A stretch of DNA of 38,992 bases from Acidimicrobiia bacterium (GTDB lineage Bacteria > Actinomycetota > Acidimicrobiia > Spongiisociales > UBA5794). Both the position numbers and the translations under genes were made by a program. The notes below the pieces were generated by a model that saw only the letters and a program-made list of their open reading frames with translations, was not told where the DNA came from and searched no databases. Positions within the stretch are counted from its first letter, which is position 1. Each line of letters begins with the position of its first letter. Below, one piece after another: positions 9,174 to 16,939 of the stretch. The stretch spans positions 1 to 38,992 of the forward strand of contig JANTHO010000020.1 of assembly GCA_024762335.1 (NCBI GenBank), given 5' to 3'.

Positions 9174-10040
9174 CTAGCCCTCGCTGCCGAAGAAACGCAC
9201 CGACTGGAGTGCGAGTTCGTTGAACGGCGGCTTGTCTCCGGCGGGTTCTGCCGGATAGGTGCTCTTCACTGCGATCGTGAGTTCGGTCGTGCCGATGCTC
9301 GCGATCGGGACCCGCTGCGGGTCATTCGTATTCGAGAGGCGCCCAGAGATCTCGATGTCGAGATCGTCCGTCGTGATCAGGTATCCCTGGATCTTGTAGT
9401 TTCGCTTGAACCGCTCATCGTTCGTCAGATTCTGAAGCTCGATCTCGGTGATCCGAACGGGACTGGTGAACGTGAACGTCAGCCAGGCGTCGACGCCGCG
9501 CGCACCGTCATCGTTCCAGTCCGTTTCGGGATCGCCGTCGATCAGATGTTCCGGTTCATATCCTTCGGAGTAGGAGCTCGCGTCCACGGACGCCGGGAAG
9601 ATCTCGATCGTGGCTACCGGTGTCGTCGTTGCAGACGACGTCGTGGAGGTGGAATCGGCGACGTTATCGCCTCCACTCCTGAACACATTGAAGATCAGTG
9701 CGGCGAGCGCCACGAACAGCACGACGGCCCCGAGCACACCGAGGGCTCTGCCGCCGGGTGAGGTCCGGAGCGTCGGGGCAGGGGCGACCGGGAGCGGCTC
9801 CTGGCTCAGACGAGCTCCGCACTGCTCACAGTGCCGGTTGTAGTCCGGGTTGGTCGCTCCGCACGAGGGACATGCGATGGTGGCCACCCCGGCGGGTACG
9901 GTTGCGGGTGGCTGCGCTGCGGATTCGGGCACTGGTTCGCGGGGCGCGGGTTGCCGGCGCGGTCGGTCCGTCTCTGGGGGTGTCTCTCCGAGTTCGAACG
10001 GTTCGAAGAGGTCGTCGAACTCGGGTTTTTCCTGGTCCAT
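9174..10040 (-). CDS. Zinc-ribbon, single-TM protein with discoidin-like domain
   Basis: A 288-residue predicted membrane protein. A Pro-rich acidic N-terminus precedes a zinc ribbon with Cys at 57, 60, 71 and 74 (CPSC...CEQC). One transmembrane helix follows at about 99-120 and a Thr/Ser-rich stalk at about 127-142. The extracytoplasmic C-terminal region (about 150-288) has the look of an F5/8 type C (discoidin-like) sugar-binding fold: EHLIDGDPETDW, WLTFTFTSPVRITEIELQN and a final strand ELALQSVRFFG. This layout suggests a cytoplasmic sensor ribbon linked to a surface glycan- or ligand-binding domain. The function is unknown; the domain call comes from motif resemblance only. Confidence 0.75.
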   Translation of the reverse strand: MDQEKPEFDDLFEPFELGETPPETDRPRRQPAPREPVPESAAQPPATVPAGVATIACPSCGATNPDYNRHCEQCGARLSQEPLPVAPAPTLRTSPGGRALGVLGAVVLFVALAALIFNVFRSGGDNVADSTSTTSSATTTPVATIEIFPASVDASSYSEGYEPEHLIDGDPETDWNDDGARGVDAWLTFTFTSPVRITEIELQNLTNDERFKRNYKIQGYLITTDDLDIEISGRLSNTNDPQRVPIASIGTTELTIAVKSTYPAEPAGDKPPFNELALQSVRFFGSEG

Positions 10041-10088
10041 CCGAATGCAATCTTTCGATGGGGTGTGTTCCCCGGTATTGTGGCACGA

Positions 10089-10208
10089 ATGTCGTGGTTT
10101 GCGTTGGTTCGCGTAGCCGAACCGTGGAATGTAGGAAACATCATCGGGGCGATCTTCCTCGTCCTCGTCGTGGCCCTCATCACCTACTGGGTGATCCGGC
10201 GCCGCTGA
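10089..10208 (+). CDS. 39-residue single-pass membrane peptide
   Basis: A short reading frame starting at ATG 10089 encodes 39 residues: an amphipathic start (MSWFALVRVAEPWN), one transmembrane helix (IIGAIFLVLVVALITYWVI) and a basic RRR end, so the C-terminus probably faces the cytoplasm. A TATTGT -10 at 10076-10081 ends 7 nt before the ATG, as in the leaderless genes here. It lies 36 nt upstream of radA in the same direction. Family not recognised; the charge pattern makes it look like a real small protein. Confidence 0.5.
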   Translation: MSWFALVRVAEPWNVGNIIGAIFLVLVVALITYWVIRRR

Positions 10209-10214
10209 CGTTTT

Positions 10215-10237
10215 CTGTCACATCCAACCCGTACGGT
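10215..10237 (+). promoter_or_regulatory. radA promoter with TGTCA-type damage-promoter-like element
   Basis: CTGTCACAT (10215-10223), 8 nt, then TACGGT (10232-10237) that ends 7 nt before the radA ATG. The layout matches the published actinobacterial RecA-independent damage promoter (TTGTCRGTG-N8-TANNNT, bound by PafBC) in spacing and in the TGTCR core but not in the last three bases. The same element, with identical spacing, precedes the DUF3263 gene at 18289-18311. Confidence 0.5.
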
Positions 10238-10244
10238 ATGAGCC

Positions 10245-11615
10245 ATGGCTACCTATTTGTGCACGAATTGCTCCTACCGGACGAGTCGATGGATGGGCTT
10301 CTGCCCCCAGTGCAGGGCAACGGGAACCCTTTCGGAGATTCCCGGGGCAACGTCGCCCTCTGCAACACCGGAGCCGATCGGTTCCGGGGACGGGACACAG
10401 ACGCGCCGTCTCGACACGGGGATCGCTGAATTCGATCGCGTGCTCGGAGGCGGCGCCGTCCCCGGCTCGGCCGTACTGCTGGGCGGGCCGCCCGGCGTGG
10501 GTAAGTCGACCGTGGTGCTTCAGATCGGAGCGGCACTCGCCCGTCGAAACAGACCCGTCCTCATTGCGTCCGGTGAGGAATCCCTGCCTCAGATCAGGCG
10601 GCGGGCGCATCGTGTGAATGCCGTCGCCGACGGGTTGAATGTCGTTGCCGAATCCGATGCCGAACGCCTCGCCGAACACATCAGGAGTGGGGTCTATCCG
10701 CTCATCGTCGTTGATTCGATCCAGACGGTGCGCGACGGCACGACCGGTGGAGGGACGGGTGCCATGTCTCAGATTCGCGACGCAGCGACCCGGCTGATCG
10801 CTGCAGCGAAAGAGTCCGATGTCGTGCTCATCCTGATCGGGCACATCACGAAGGACGGAGCGATCGCCGGTCCGAAAGTGCTCGAGCACATGGTCGATGT
10901 CGTGCTCTCCCTCGACGGAGACTCACACAGGAATCTCCGGTTCTTGCGGGGGACGAAGAACAGGTTCGGATCGATCGATGAGGTCGGTGTCTTCGAGATG
11001 ACCGACCAGGGCCTCGAGGAGATGAGCGATCCGAGTCTGGCCCTGACCGGCAGCCACGACGATCGTGTCGCGGGCAGCGTGCTCTTCCCGTCGCTCGACG
11101 GGCAACGGTCGCTGCTCGTTGAGATCCAGGCACTCGTCGTTCTGACTCGATCGGCTCAGCCTCGCCGAAGTGTCAAGGGATTGGCGGTGCCGCGTGTCCA
11201 CCAGATCGTTGCCGCCATCGAACGTCACGGGGGGCTTCGGATGAGCATGATGGAGGTCTATGTGTCGGTGATGGGCGGCATCTCGATCGTCGAACCGGCG
11301 GCCGACCTACCCGTCGCCATGGCGATCGCGTCCGCTGCCACCGGAACCCCGTTGGGGTCGATCGCTGCGTGGGGGGAAGTCGGGCTGACCGGAGAGGTGA
11401 GGGCCGTCGGACGCGCCGATCGTCGTCGGGCGGAAGCCCGGCGGCTCGGCATCGAACGCGTGGTCGAGGCGGGGGACGGACGTCGTCTCGGAAGCCTTCT
11501 GCGTGAACTTGGCATCCAGAGCAGGGCCCCGCGCCGTCGTGTGAGGCTCCACGCAGTTCGGGAGAGCGGAGAGTTGAAGCCGACCACCGCCGCACCGGGG
11601 CGTCGTATGGACTAG
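10245..11615 (+). CDS. radA: RadA/Sms DNA repair ATPase
   Basis: A 456-residue RadA, the RecA-like protein that helps process recombination intermediates. It has a C4 zinc finger (Cys 6, 9, 20, 23), Walker A within GGPPGVGKST (80-89), the RadA-specific KNRFG motif (238-242) and a C-terminal Lon-protease-like domain (about 300-445) that lacks a working protease site in this family. The start is fixed by the promoter: TACGGT ends 7 nt before ATG 10245, so the mRNA is probably leaderless. disA follows 12 nt after the stop, the usual actinobacterial and firmicute pairing. Some residues in the N-terminal linker (about 36-52) are variable. Confidence 0.96.
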   Translation: MATYLCTNCSYRTSRWMGFCPQCRATGTLSEIPGATSPSATPEPIGSGDGTQTRRLDTGIAEFDRVLGGGAVPGSAVLLGGPPGVGKSTVVLQIGAALARRNRPVLIASGEESLPQIRRRAHRVNAVADGLNVVAESDAERLAEHIRSGVYPLIVVDSIQTVRDGTTGGGTGAMSQIRDAATRLIAAAKESDVVLILIGHITKDGAIAGPKVLEHMVDVVLSLDGDSHRNLRFLRGTKNRFGSIDEVGVFEMTDQGLEEMSDPSLALTGSHDDRVAGSVLFPSLDGQRSLLVEIQALVVLTRSAQPRRSVKGLAVPRVHQIVAAIERHGGLRMSMMEVYVSVMGGISIVEPAADLPVAMAIASAATGTPLGSIAAWGEVGLTGEVRAVGRADRRRAEARRLGIERVVEAGDGRRLGSLLRELGIQSRAPRRRVRLHAVRESGELKPTTAAPGRRMD

Positions 11616-11627
11616 CCTGCGTCGTGG

Positions 11628-12689
11628 ATGACTCCGAAAGCACCACCTCCGCTCGACATCCTCCGCCGGTTCGCCCCGGGGACGACACTCCGGGATGCCG
11701 CTGAGCTCATCTTCCGTCAGGGGACCGGTGCACTGCTCGTCCTCGGTTCGAGCGATCAGATCGATGACCTGTGCACGGGAGGGTTCCGATTTGCCGATGT
11801 GCCACTGACGGCTCAGCGAATCGCCGAACTGGCAAAGATGGACGGTGGCATCGTGATTGACGAGACGACGAAGACGATCACGCGGGCCAACGTTCATTTC
11901 ATTCCGGACCCGAGAATTCCAACGGACGAAACCGGGACCCGATTCCGAACCGCCGACCGGCTTGCTTCACAGACCGGACTGCCGGTTCTCGCTGTGAGTG
12001 AGGAAGGACGAGATCTTGCCGCCCTCTACGTCGGCGATCAACGTTTCGTTCTCCAGTCACCGACCGCGCTGTTCGCGGAGGCGAACCAACGGTTGCAGTC
12101 GCTCGAGCGACTCCGCCGCCGTCTCGACGAGGCCGTCGAGCGGCTCTCCCTGTATGAGGTGGATGACATCGTCACGATGCGCGACGCCGTGAAGGTCATT
12201 CAGCGGGCAGCGTTGGTATTGCGTCATGTGGAGGAGCTCGAGCTCGTTGCCGTCGAGCTGGGTGATGAAGCGCCGCTCATTCGGCTTCAGGCTGCTGATG
12301 TTGCCGAGGGCGTGCCGGTGCTCGTCGACCTTGTGAACGCCGACTACCAGCCGCGGAAGCCCCGTCGGGGGTCATCGATCGTGCCCAAGCTCTACGAGAT
12401 TCCGATCGAGGATCTCTATCACACGTCGAAGGTGGGGGAGACGCTGGGTCTGATTCCGCTCGATCGCGAGGTCAGTCCGAGGGGACTTCGGGCGCTCGCC
12501 GCCGTTCCGCGCATGCCCGATTCTGTGCGTGATCGGCTCCAGAAGCGTTTCGGGACGCTCCAACGTCTCCGGTCGGCCACGCTGGAAGAACTCGATCAGA
12601 TCGACGGTGTTGGTCCCCGCAGGGCGGCACGGATCCTTGCGTACCTCGACCAGAGCAACGGAATCATCAATCCACAGATCCAGGACTGA
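11628..12689 (+). CDS. disA: DisA, diadenylate cyclase with altered RHR motif
   Basis: A 353-residue DNA-integrity scanning protein that makes c-di-AMP from two ATP and binds branched DNA. The N-terminal DAC domain (about 1-140) has MDGGIVID at 71-78 in place of the usual DGA, and TRFRTADR at 104-111 in place of the conserved RHRTA. The central histidine is therefore Phe106 (codon TTC), while both arginines remain. The helical middle region and the C-terminal helix-hairpin-helix DNA-binding domain (LEELDQIDGVGPRRAARIL) are intact. TAGCCT at 11613-11618 ends 9 nt before ATG 11628, suggesting a near-leaderless transcript of its own in addition to radA readthrough. Identification is firm; cyclase activity is less certain. 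Confidence 0.93.
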   Translation: MTPKAPPPLDILRRFAPGTTLRDAAELIFRQGTGALLVLGSSDQIDDLCTGGFRFADVPLTAQRIAELAKMDGGIVIDETTKTITRANVHFIPDPRIPTDETGTRFRTADRLASQTGLPVLAVSEEGRDLAALYVGDQRFVLQSPTALFAEANQRLQSLERLRRRLDEAVERLSLYEVDDIVTMRDAVKVIQRAALVLRHVEELELVAVELGDEAPLIRLQAADVAEGVPVLVDLVNADYQPRKPRRGSSIVPKLYEIPIEDLYHTSKVGETLGLIPLDREVSPRGLRALAAVPRMPDSVRDRLQKRFGTLQRLRSATLEELDQIDGVGPRRAARILAYLDQSNGIINPQIQD

Positions 12690-12719
12690 GGTCCCGGCCG
12701 CTACTGTGTGACCGGCCGG

Positions 12720-12725
12720 TACAAT
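12720..12725 (+). promoter_or_regulatory. carD promoter -10 (TACAAT)
   Basis: TACAAT is a 5/6 match to TATAAT and ends 27 nt before the TTG start at 12753. It implies a transcript of about 20 nt leader and rules out the upstream in-frame GTG at 12708, which lies before the hexamer. Confidence 0.6.
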
Positions 12726-12752
12726 CACCTCTCCGCGACCCCGGGAAGACTT

Positions 12753-13625
12753 TTGGCGACGAAGAAGACGACTGCTGCGAAGGCGACGGCCAGCAAGCCT
12801 GCCGCGGCCAAGAAGAAGGCCGCAGCGAAGAAGCCTGCGGCGAAGAAGCCTGCTGCGACCAAGAAGAAGGCCGCGGCGAAGAAGCCTGCTGCGAAGAAAA
12901 CGACGGCGGCGAAGAAGCCTGCTGCGAAGAAGACGACGGCGGCGAAGAAGCCTGCTGCGACCAAGAAGAAGGCGCCTGCGAAGAAGGCGGCGGCGGCGAA
13001 GAAGCCTGCTGCGACCAAGAAGAAGGCGCCTGCGAAGAAGGCTCCCGTTCGGAAGACCCCGGCCCGGAAGGTGCCGGTCGCCCCGTCGAAGACGGCGTCG
13101 AAGAAGTCGGCGGCGAAGGCCGATCCGTTCGCCGTGGGAGACAAAGTCGTTTACCCACATCACGGCGCAGCCACGATCATCGGGAAAGAGAAGCGGGAGT
13201 TCAAGGGCGAGAAGCAGAACTTCTACGTGCTCGAGATCGCGACCGATCAGCTCATTGTCCGTGTTCCAGCGGCCTCCGCGATCGAAAGGGGAGTTCGTCC
13301 CGTTATCTCCAAGTCGAAGGCACGCCAGGTGTTCCAGACGCTTCGGGGTGAACCGCAGGATGCCGGTTCGAACTGGAGCCGCTGGTACAAAGTGCTGACT
13401 GAGAAGATCAACAGCGGCGACATTTTCCAGGTTGCCGAGGTGATCCGGGATCTCGACTACGCGCAGAAGATCAAGGGGATCTCCCCGGCGCTCAAGCGCA
13501 TGCTCGCCAAGGCGCGTCTGATCATCATCAGCGAGTTGGAGTTCTCCCTCGACGTTTCAGAGGAAGAAGCGACGAAACGGCTTGAACGAGCGCTGCCGAA
13601 GGTAGAGCCGGAAGAAGACGCCTGA
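12753..13625 (+). CDS. carD: CarD-family RNA polymerase-binding regulator with lysine-rich N-terminal tail
   Basis: A 290-residue protein from the TTG at 12753. Residues 1 to about 122 are an almost pure Lys/Ala/Pro/Thr tail built of AAKKPA-like repeats, much like histone H1 or the HupB tail. Residues about 126-285 are a CarD domain: the RNA-polymerase-interacting Tudor-like part begins at FAVGDKVVYPHHGAA, followed by the helical DNA-binding part (NWSRWYKVLTEKINSGDIFQVAEVIRDL). CarD binds the polymerase beta subunit and stabilises open promoter complexes. Mycobacterial CarD is only about 162 residues with no such tail; Myxococcus CarD has a basic HMGA-like tail, but at the C-terminus. The ispD promoter overlaps the stop codon. 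Start choice rests on the TACAAT promoter and is moderately sure. Confidence 0.9.
   Translation: MATKKTTAAKATASKPAAAKKKAAAKKPAAKKPAATKKKAAAKKPAAKKTTAAKKPAAKKTTAAKKPAATKKKAPAKKAAAAKKPAATKKKAPAKKAPVRKTPARKVPVAPSKTASKKSAAKADPFAVGDKVVYPHHGAATIIGKEKREFKGEKQNFYVLEIATDQLIVRVPAASAIERGVRPVISKSKARQVFQTLRGEPQDAGSNWSRWYKVLTEKINSGDIFQVAEVIRDLDYAQKIKGISPALKRMLAKARLIIISELEFSLDVSEEEATKRLERALPKVEPEEDA
12760..13050 (+). repeat. Imperfect in-frame repeats encoding the AAKKPA tail
   Basis: The tail is written by repeated GCGAAGAAGCCTGCTGC-like units with point changes. The purine-rich coding strand is strongly skewed, unlike neighbouring genes. The repeats are a likely site of length variation. Confidence 0.8.
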
Positions 13626-13649
13626 CACTCGTGGCGTACCGGATACCAT
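13622..13649 (+). promoter_or_regulatory. ispD promoter (CTGACA-N16-TACCAT)
   Basis: CTGACA at 13622-13627 and TACCAT at 13644-13649 are separated by 16 nt, and TACCAT ends 6 nt before ATG 13656. The -35 overlaps the carD stop codon. The spacing predicts a leaderless ispD transcript. Confidence 0.6.
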
Positions 13650-13655
13650 CCGGTC

Positions 13656-14288
13656 ATGGTTGAGCGGACTCAGATCTGGGGGATCCTCCTGGCGGCGGGG
13701 CGTGGTACACGCTTCGGGCGGCAGAAACACGACGCCCAGATCGCCGGCGTCCCGCTGTGGCAGCACAGCTATCGGGCGATGGAGCGAGCGGGAATCGATC
13801 CGATCATCATGGTTGGCGATCTCGACGGTGCCGTTCCCGGAGGTGAGCGCAGGCGCGATTCGGTTGCCCAAGGTCTTGCCCAGATCCCCGATGTTGAGGG
13901 GCTCGTGCTGGTGCATGACGCAGCGCGACCCCTGGTCACGGTCGACTTGATCACCCGCGTGATCGAACGCCTGGAGAGGGGGGATGTGGCCGGTGTCGTC
14001 CCGGTGGTTCCCGTTCGTGACACGATCAAACGTGTGGTGAGCGGGATCGTTGTTGAGACCGTCGATCGGTCGGCTCTGACAGCCGTCCAAACGCCCCAGG
14101 GGTTCGATCTTGCGACCCTGAGGAGAGCGCACGAGGCGATGGACCAGGATGCGACCGATGACGCTTCGATGGTGGAAGCGCTCGGCGAGAGGGTCGCCGT
14201 CGTCGACGGCGACGTTCTGAATCTCAAGGTGACGTACCCGGCGGACCTGGCGGTCGCCAAGGCGCTACGATCGACCCACCATGCCTGA
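13656..14288 (+). CDS. ispD: IspD, 2-C-methyl-D-erythritol 4-phosphate cytidylyltransferase
   Basis: A 210-residue cytidylyltransferase of the MEP isoprenoid pathway (MEP + CTP gives CDP-ME). It has the nucleotide-binding motif LAAGRGTRFG (12-21) with the following Lys24, VHDAARP (87-93), the DTIKRVV strand, AVQTPQGF and the closing NLKVTYPADL. The segment after the glycine loop (RQKHDAQIAG) departs from the common PKAF-type sequence but keeps the lysine. Its stop overlaps the ispF start by 8 nt, so translation is coupled. The MEP products feed prenyl synthases such as the one at 81-1073. Confidence 0.93.
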   Translation: MVERTQIWGILLAAGRGTRFGRQKHDAQIAGVPLWQHSYRAMERAGIDPIIMVGDLDGAVPGGERRRDSVAQGLAQIPDVEGLVLVHDAARPLVTVDLITRVIERLERGDVAGVVPVVPVRDTIKRVVSGIVVETVDRSALTAVQTPQGFDLATLRRAHEAMDQDATDDASMVEALGERVAVVDGDVLNLKVTYPADLAVAKALRSTHHA

Positions 14289-14766
14289 TTCAAGAACACG
14301 AGTTGGTTGGGGATTCGACGCTCACCGGTTCGGCGGGACTGGACCGATCCGCCTCGCAGGTGTCGTCGTCGACGAAAGCCGGGGCCTTGAGGCGACGAGT
14401 GATGGCGACGTTGTGGCGCATGCGCTCACCGACGCGCTCCTCGGATCGTTCGCCCTGGGCGATCTCGGTATGCACTTCCCATCGTCCGATCCGGCGATGG
14501 TCGGGGTCGACTCCATGGAGTTGCTCGCCCGCGCCGCTCGGATGATTGAGGACCGCGCGCACCTGGTCGACAACGTCGACGTTACGGTGATCTCCCAGTC
14601 GATCCGGATCGCACCGTATCGCGACGAGATGCGGTCACGGCTCGCTTCGACGCTGCGGATCGACCGCTCCTCCGTGTCGGTCAAGGGAACGACGACCGAC
14701 TCCATGGGATCGATCGGGGCAGACGAAGGGATCGCCGCGGCAGCCGTGGTTACGATCTACCGCTGA
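14281..14766 (+). CDS. ispF: IspF, 2-C-methyl-D-erythritol 2,4-cyclodiphosphate synthase
   Basis: A 161-residue MEP-pathway enzyme that cyclises CDP-ME 2-phosphate. Metal ligands are visible at Asp13 and His15 (GFDAHRF) and His47 (SDGDVVAHALTD). The C-terminal substrate loop KGTTTDSMGSIGADEGIA matches the family's KATTxExLG...EGIA pattern with small changes. Normal length. The gene starts inside ispD and its end overlaps the end of the minus-strand glycerophosphodiesterase-like gene by 17 nt, so no separate terminator fits here. Confidence 0.95.
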   Translation: MPDSRTRVGWGFDAHRFGGTGPIRLAGVVVDESRGLEATSDGDVVAHALTDALLGSFALGDLGMHFPSSDPAMVGVDSMELLARAARMIEDRAHLVDNVDVTVISQSIRIAPYRDEMRSRLASTLRIDRSSVSVKGTTTDSMGSIGADEGIAAAAVVTIYR

Positions 14767-15451
14767 GCCGTTCGATCATCAACGAAGGATCGTCGGTGAA
14801 GATGCCGGTGACTCCGGCGTCGGCCAGCGCCGCCGCCTCATCGGGTTCGTTGACGGTCCACACCAGCACGTCGACATCGCCTGCCGCTTCCACGACCTGC
14901 GCAGCGTTGGGAAGCGTCGCTTCGAGTGAAAGGCTGATACCGGCGTCGCCTCTCCTGATCGCTTCCCGGGTCGCCAGGAGCGGTTCGATCCACGCAGTGA
15001 CGACGAGAGCAGTCGGGACGGGAGTGGTCCGTCGGACCGCGTCGAGCGTGTGCGCATTGAGGGAGGAGACGAGGATGCGATCCCCGGTGTCGTTGGCCGC
15101 GATCCAGCGGCCAACGGCAACGCCGACTCGATGCGCAGGGTCATAGTCCGCCTGGCCGGGCGTGTTCTTGATCTCGATGTTGAGCCGACCCTCGGGACCC
15201 AGCGCCGCCCATGCTTCATCGAGCGTCGGAACCCAGGGGGTGGTTGCCCGGATCTCTCGGAGGTCGAGGTGGACGAACGGGGTGGCATCCCGGGACGGGC
15301 GATCGTCGTGGTGGATGATCAATGCACCGTCCCGGCTCCGACGCACGTCGAGTTCCACGCCGTCGGCGCCCTGAGCGATGGCGAGCGCGTACGCATCCAC
15401 CGTGTTCTGCCGCGCATGGGCCGAAGCCCCCCGGTGACCGTAAATCAACAT
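14750..15451 (-). CDS. Glycerophosphodiester phosphodiesterase-family protein
   Basis: A 233-residue GDPD-family TIM-barrel enzyme, which splits glycerophosphodiesters into glycerol-3-phosphate and an alcohol. Visible residues are the opening HRG (6-8), ELD (33-35) and IIHHDD (45-50), and NIEIKN (91-96), covering the usual metal and catalytic positions. The common PENT motif reads ARQNT (13-17), with Gln in place of Glu. There is no signal peptide, so it is probably cytoplasmic. A minus-strand TAGGAT (15463-15458) ends 6 nt before the ATG, so the mRNA is probably leaderless. It is divergent from cysS, with the half-copy repeat at 15468-15522 between them. Confidence 0.9.
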   Translation of the reverse strand: MLIYGHRGASAHARQNTVDAYALAIAQGADGVELDVRRSRDGALIIHHDDRPSRDATPFVHLDLREIRATTPWVPTLDEAWAALGPEGRLNIEIKNTPGQADYDPAHRVGVAVGRWIAANDTGDRILVSSLNAHTLDAVRRTTPVPTALVVTAWIEPLLATREAIRRGDAGISLSLEATLPNAAQVVEAAGDVDVLVWTVNEPDEAAALADAGVTGIFTDDPSLMIERLSGRS

Positions 15452-15467
15452 CCCCCCATCCTAGCGA

Positions 15468-15522
15468 CACGAACCCAGGGTTCTCTGCGCCCTATATGGC
15501 GTCTCGGGCCCGCGGAATGGAG
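15468..15522 (+). repeat. Half copy of the MITE-like palindromic element
   Basis: These 55 bases match 29820-29874 at 53 positions, including the palindrome GAACCCAGGGTTC (15471-15483), CTATATGGCG and CCCGCGG. The mirror arm seen in the complete copy is absent here. The palindrome lies 7 nt upstream of the minus-strand -10 of the glycerophosphodiesterase gene, so the element probably supplies or alters its promoter region. Confidence 0.85.
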
Positions 15523-15547
15523 ACCCAGCGCGGTACCATCCCCGCAA

Positions 15548-16939
15548 ATGAGGATCTACAACACGCTCGGGCGCGAACTCGTTGAACTCCAGACCCGTGA
15601 TGATGGCAAGATCGGGATGTACGTGTGCGGTGCGACCGTCCAATCCGCGCCTCACTTGGGGCACGGCCGTTCAGCGGTTGTGTTCGACGTGATCCGCCGG
15701 TATCTCGAGTGGCTCGGATACGACGTCACGTACGTCCGAAACGTCACCGATGTCGACGACAAGATCATCGACGCCGCGCGAGCCGAAGGGGTGGAGACCG
15801 ACGTCATCGTCGAGCGGGCGTACGGAGCATTCGACGAAGCGCACCGCCTCCTCGGTGTCAAAGAACCGACGGTTGAGCCGTGGGCAACGCATCACATCCC
15901 GGAGATGCTTGAACTCGTCGAGCAACTGGTCGACACGGGGCACGCATACGAGGTAGACGGCGACGTGTACTTCTCGGTCCGCTCATACCCGGAGTACGGC
16001 AAACTCTCCCGACACAAGCCCGACGATCTCCGATCCGGTTCCCGGGTGGACGCGAATGAGCGAAAGCGGGACCCTCTGGACTTCGCCCTGTGGAAGGCTG
16101 CGAAACCCGGCGAGCCCCAATGGGACTCCCCGTGGGGACCCGGAAGGCCCGGATGGCATATCGAGTGCTCGGCGATGGCCCGCAAGTACCTGGGCGACAG
16201 TTTCGACATCCACGCCGGCGGTCACGATCTCATCTTTCCCCACCACGAGAACGAGATCGCACAGTCCGAGGCTGCCACAGGAGTTCCGTTCGCCCACTAT
16301 TGGCTCCACAACGGAATGATGAACCTCGAAGGTGAGAAGATGTCGAAGTCCACAGGACACGTCATCGACTTGCTCGAGATCCTCGCCGAGCACCGGCCGA
16401 CCGCCGTTCGGATGGTGTATCTCAGAACCCACTATCGCAAACCCCTCGACTTCTCCGAGAGCGGCCTTTCCGACGCCGAGGCGATGCTCGATCGGCTCTG
16501 GGGGTTCCGCCGAAGGGTGGAGGGCTCGGTTGAAGACGTCGCGGACGCTGCCGTTCTCGAACGCTTCACGGCAGCGATGGACGATGACTTCGACGTATCC
16601 GGTGGGCTCGGCGTGCTCTTCGACCTCGTGCGGGAAGGCAACCGTCGGCTCGATGCCGGAGAAGACGTCGGTCCGCTTGTTGCCGCCTACGATGAAATCG
16701 TCACCGTGTTTGGACTTGCCGAGCCGGTCGGGGACTCGGGCGATCTGGAAGACCTCATCGCAGACATCGCCCGGCGCCACGGTGCGGCATCGGGCGGAAT
16801 CGACGAGTTGCTCGCGATCAGAGACCGGGCACGCGCCGACCGCGAGTGGGCCATCTCGGACGCCATTCGCGACGATCTCGCGACAATCGGAGTCACAGTG
16901 GAGGACACGGCCGATGGCTCGCGCTGGCATCGGGGATAG
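15548..16939 (+). CDS. cysS: Cysteinyl-tRNA synthetase
   Basis: A 463-residue class I synthetase that charges tRNA-Cys. It has the zinc-ligand Cys27 (VCGAT), HLGH (36-39, the HIGH motif), the WHIECSAMA segment and KMSKS (264-268). The C-terminal DALR-type helical region and a short final domain follow. ATG 15548 is chosen because TACCAT at 15534-15539 ends 8 nt before it and because the protein begins like the family ([10 protein letters not shown]). An in-frame extension far upstream runs through the repeat and the opposite gene and is not credible. rlmB starts inside its last codons. Confidence 0.96.
   Translation: MRIYNTLGRELVELQTRDDGKIGMYVCGATVQSAPHLGHGRSAVVFDVIRRYLEWLGYDVTYVRNVTDVDDKIIDAARAEGVETDVIVERAYGAFDEAHRLLGVKEPTVEPWATHHIPEMLELVEQLVDTGHAYEVDGDVYFSVRSYPEYGKLSRHKPDDLRSGSRVDANERKRDPLDFALWKAAKPGEPQWDSPWGPGRPGWHIECSAMARKYLGDSFDIHAGGHDLIFPHHENEIAQSEAATGVPFAHYWLHNGMMNLEGEKMSKSTGHVIDLLEILAEHRPTAVRMVYLRTHYRKPLDFSESGLSDAEAMLDRLWGFRRRVEGSVEDVADAAVLERFTAAMDDDFDVSGGLGVLFDLVREGNRRLDAGEDVGPLVAAYDEIVTVFGLAEPVGDSGDLEDLIADIARRHGAASGGIDELLAIRDRARADREWAISDAIRDDLATIGVTVEDTADGSRWHRG

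Noticed and set aside
12708-12752. GTG 12708 as the carD start
   Set aside because: It lies upstream of the TACAAT -10 (12720-12725); translation from there would not be on the predicted transcript.
15050-15547. N-terminal extension of CysS upstream to 15050
   Set aside because: It runs through the opposite-strand gene and the repeat, and the canonical CysS N-terminus starts at 15548.
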